A DNA stretch of 64,000 nt from positions 1 through 64,000 of the forward strand of contig CAZSFZ010000009.1 of NCBI GenBank assembly GCA_964606385.1. The letters run 5' to 3'. The translations under genes were made by a program, and so were the position numbers. The stretch is from Aquincolibacterium sp964606385 (lineage in GTDB: Bacteria > Omnitrophota > Omnitrophia > Omnitrophales > Aquincolibacteriaceae). Below, one piece after another: positions 62,387 to 64,000 of the stretch (the stretch's first letter is position 1; each line of letters starts with the position of its first letter). The notes beneath the pieces were generated by a model. It did no database searches, was not told the origin of the DNA, and saw only the letters and a list, made by a program, of their open reading frames with translations.

Positions 62387-63328
62387 TTAATGAGAATCGC
62401 TCGGTTTGGGGTGTTCGGCCTGGATCTTGCGCGCGATCTCGAGAGCGATCGCGAGGGCATCCCGGGCTGCCGTATCGGGCTTTCCGATGCTTTTTCCGGT
62501 GCTGATCCCGTTCAAGAAGAATCGCAACTCTTCTTTCAGAGGTTCGGCCTTTTCGATGGAGACTTCCTCCTGATGGACCTCGTTCCCGGTCTTGCGGATG
62601 ATCTTGCCGGTCTGGGCGCCGTAATCGAGTGAGATGTAGGCGTCTTCCTGGAAGATGCGGATCTTTCGCTGTTTTTCGAAGGTCAGGCGTGAGGCGGTAA
62701 TGTTGGCGACGGCGCCGTTCTTGAACTTGAGGCGTACATTTGCGATGTCCTCGAAAGGCGTGAGGACATTCACACCGAGCGCATCGAAGCCTGCGACAGG
62801 GGAATCGACCAGCCCCATCACGATATCCAAGTCATGGATCATGAGGTCCAGCACCACGCCGCAATCGTTGATCCGTCCCGTGAAAGGCCCGAGGCGGTGG
62901 ATCTCGAGAAAACGGATGTTTTTCGCGATCTCACGGACGCGTTTGAAACCGGGATTGTGCCGCTCAATATGTCCGACCTGAAGGGATAAATTCTTTTGTC
63001 GGGCAAGTTCGAGAAGTTCGTCTGCTTCTTTCAGGTTCAGCGTGATCGGTTTTTCGATCAGGGTGTGGATGCCGGCCTTGAGGAACTCTTTGGCGACGGC
63101 GTAATGGGTCGAGGTCGGGGTGGCGATACTGACGGCTTCCACTTTACCGATCAGGTCCTTGGGGTCGGCATAATAGGCAGTCCCGAGTTCCTTGGCTTTA
63201 TCCGCCTTGGCGGGGTCCTGGTCCGAGATCCCGACCAGTTCGGCCTCGGGGAGGTCACGATAGATCCGGGCATGTTCTTTGCCGAGGTGACCCACGCCGA
63301 CGACGCCGACTTTCAGGGGTTTTTGCAT
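62387..63328 (-). CDS. Gfo/Idh/MocA oxidoreductase, possibly GnnA
   Basis: 313 residues. Rossmann start VGVVGVGHLGKEHARIY, catalytic-Lys block HTLIEKPITLN, and QVGHIERHNPGF typical of UDP-GlcNAc 3-dehydrogenases (GnnA), which with GnnB makes the diamino sugar of some lipid A. The neighbour lpxB supports a lipid A role, but no GnnB aminotransferase is in the window, so other sugar dehydrogenase roles remain open. Confidence 0.8.
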   Translation of the reverse strand: MQKPLKVGVVGVGHLGKEHARIYRDLPEAELVGISDQDPAKADKAKELGTAYYADPKDLIGKVEAVSIATPTSTHYAVAKEFLKAGIHTLIEKPITLNLKEADELLELARQKNLSLQVGHIERHNPGFKRVREIAKNIRFLEIHRLGPFTGRINDCGVVLDLMIHDLDIVMGLVDSPVAGFDALGVNVLTPFEDIANVRLKFKNGAVANITASRLTFEKQRKIRIFQEDAYISLDYGAQTGKIIRKTGNEVHQEEVSIEKAEPLKEELRFFLNGISTGKSIGKPDTAARDALAIALEIARKIQAEHPKPSDSH

Positions 63329-63396
63329 CCGAAATCCTTCATATCACAATAGTTATCGGGAAGAAAAATAACGCTCAAGGAGCTTAAATCATAACC

Positions 63397-63425
63397 TTGA
63401 GCAGTGTCAACGGATATGTTACAGT
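63397..63425 (+). promoter_or_regulatory. Candidate promoter of the MsbA-like gene
   Basis: TTGAGC (63397-63402), 17 bases, TACAGT (63420-63425). It overlaps an inverted repeat GCTCAAGG/CCTTGAGC and is followed by a perfect GGGCCCTTG/CAAGGGCCC hairpin (63428-63450). Confidence 0.45.
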
Positions 63426-63450
63426 GTGGGCCCTTGCTTTCCAAGGGCCC

Positions 63451-63506
63451 GGGAAACGGAGAACGTCGAACGTCATCGTTTCCCGTTCCCCATTTACTGT
63501 TCCCCG
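63451..63506. repeat. GGAACG/CGTTCC inverted repeat, copy 5
   Basis: GGGAAACGGAGAACGTCGAACG, a short loop, then CGTTTCCCGTTCCCCATTTA and CTGTTCCCCG. It ends five bases before the ribosome-binding site of the MsbA-like gene. Confidence 0.7.
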
Positions 63507-63519
63507 ATCCGGGAGGATT

Positions 63520-64000
63520 ATGGACATCTATAAACGACTACTGGGTTATGTGAAACCGTACCGCTGGCGCCTTGCCGTCGCCTTCCTGTGCATGCTCGCT
63601 TTTTCAATGGCGAACGCGCTGGTCTCGGTCGCGCTCTACGTCATCACCAAAGGGTTCTTTCAAAAGAACCAGGTGGTTGTGGACAATGTTCCTTACATCT
63701 CCAAATATTTTCCGCAGCTGACCTCGGTCGCGTTGCCCATGATCTGGATCCCGGGCATTCTGATCGGGGTTTTTGCCTTGCGCGGTTTTTTCGATTACAT
63801 TTCAAACTATAACATGGCCAACGTGGGGATCCTTGCGATCCGCCAGGTCCGGGACGATCTCTACCGTCATCTGGTCTATCTCTCTCATGATTTTTACTCG
63901 AAGGGCCGCACGGGAGATTTTTTAAGCCGTATCACCAACGACGTGAGCCAGATCCAGGGCGCGATCACGGATGTGATCACGGACCTCATCAAACAACCGC
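63520..64000 (+). CDS. ABC transporter, MsbA-like (partial, runs off the window)
   Basis: First 160 residues of an exporter-type ABC protein: KRLLGYVKPYRWRLAVAFLC, two or three transmembrane helices and the coupling segment SHDFYSKGRTGDFLSRITND typical of MsbA-type half transporters. The nucleotide-binding domain lies outside the window. GGGAGG precedes the ATG. Position near lpxB suggests lipid A-core flipping. Confidence 0.82.
   Translation, partial: MDIYKRLLGYVKPYRWRLAVAFLCMLAFSMANALVSVALYVITKGFFQKNQVVVDNVPYISKYFPQLTSVALPMIWIPGILIGVFALRGFFDYISNYNMANVGILAIRQVRDDLYRHLVYLSHDFYSKGRTGDFLSRITNDVSQIQGAITDVITDLIKQP

Overview
The window is a dense, GC-rich bacterial chromosome segment from a Gram-negative (diderm) organism. 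Outer-membrane markers are abundant: lpxB, a fused lpxC-fabZ, lpxA, lpxI, bamA, a Skp-like chaperone, a TolC-like protein and several beta-barrel proteins. The lpxC-fabZ fusion, a TIGR04073-type protein, type III glutamine synthetase and many small palindromic repeats suggest an uncultured PVC-like lineage, most likely Omnitrophota (candidate phylum OP3). That placement is an inference from gene content only.

Layout. 0-5 kb: an acyltransferase, then fur-feoA-feoB, a FeoB-associated mini-protein and a beta-barrel protein behind a Fur-box-like operator. 5-8.4 kb: a second Fur/PerR regulator, a low-GC PTPS-like gene, a decayed zone with remnants of MBL-fold and ZIP genes, and two small minus-strand operons (thioesterase/C-GCAxxG-C-C, DUF134/NifX). 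8.4-12 kb: an arsR-led operon encoding a four-domain sulfur-transfer/CoA-disulfide-reductase fusion and an exported peroxiredoxin. 12-18.7 kb: TolC and RND efflux genes, then a DUF2892, exported thioredoxin-like and DUF2156 operon. 18.7-24.5 kb: gatC, gatA, a CDGSH protein, a nuclease-like insert, gatB, tsaD and mgtC. 24.5-31 kb: hisG, a 32-residue ribosome-associated-type protein, ispE, spoVG, tRNA-Gln, two sugar ABC permeases, glmU and prs. 31-42 kb: a housekeeping run rplY, pth, rpsF, ssb, rpsR, rplI, dnaB, bamA, skp, lpxC-fabZ, lpxA, lpxI. 42-49.3 kb: a nitrogen-assimilation block (sigma-54 activator, glnN, amtB, P-II, porin) with two textbook sigma-54 promoters. 49.5-60 kb: carA followed by two complete, divergent carB genes and a large PEP-synthase-like protein. 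60-64 kb: a structured leader and rlpA, a TIGR04073 protein, lpxB, a GnnA-like oxidoreductase and the start of an MsbA-like ABC transporter.

The most unusual signals are: (1) a dispersed GGAACG/CGTTCC inverted-repeat family at five loci that has entered coding sequence (inside GatB, the N-terminus of TsaD, the C-terminus of the RND pump), plus an unrelated double palindrome inside GatA, comparable to Rickettsia palindromic elements; (2) a multi-hairpin leader before rlpA that starts like a c-di-GMP-I riboswitch but then diverges; (3) tandem carB paralogues behind one carA; (4) shared 18-bp operators linking a sigma-54 activator to glnN and amtB; (5) promoters placed so that transcription should begin at or next to the start codon of regulator genes (leaderless mRNAs). 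No single defence or mobile system of a new type was found.
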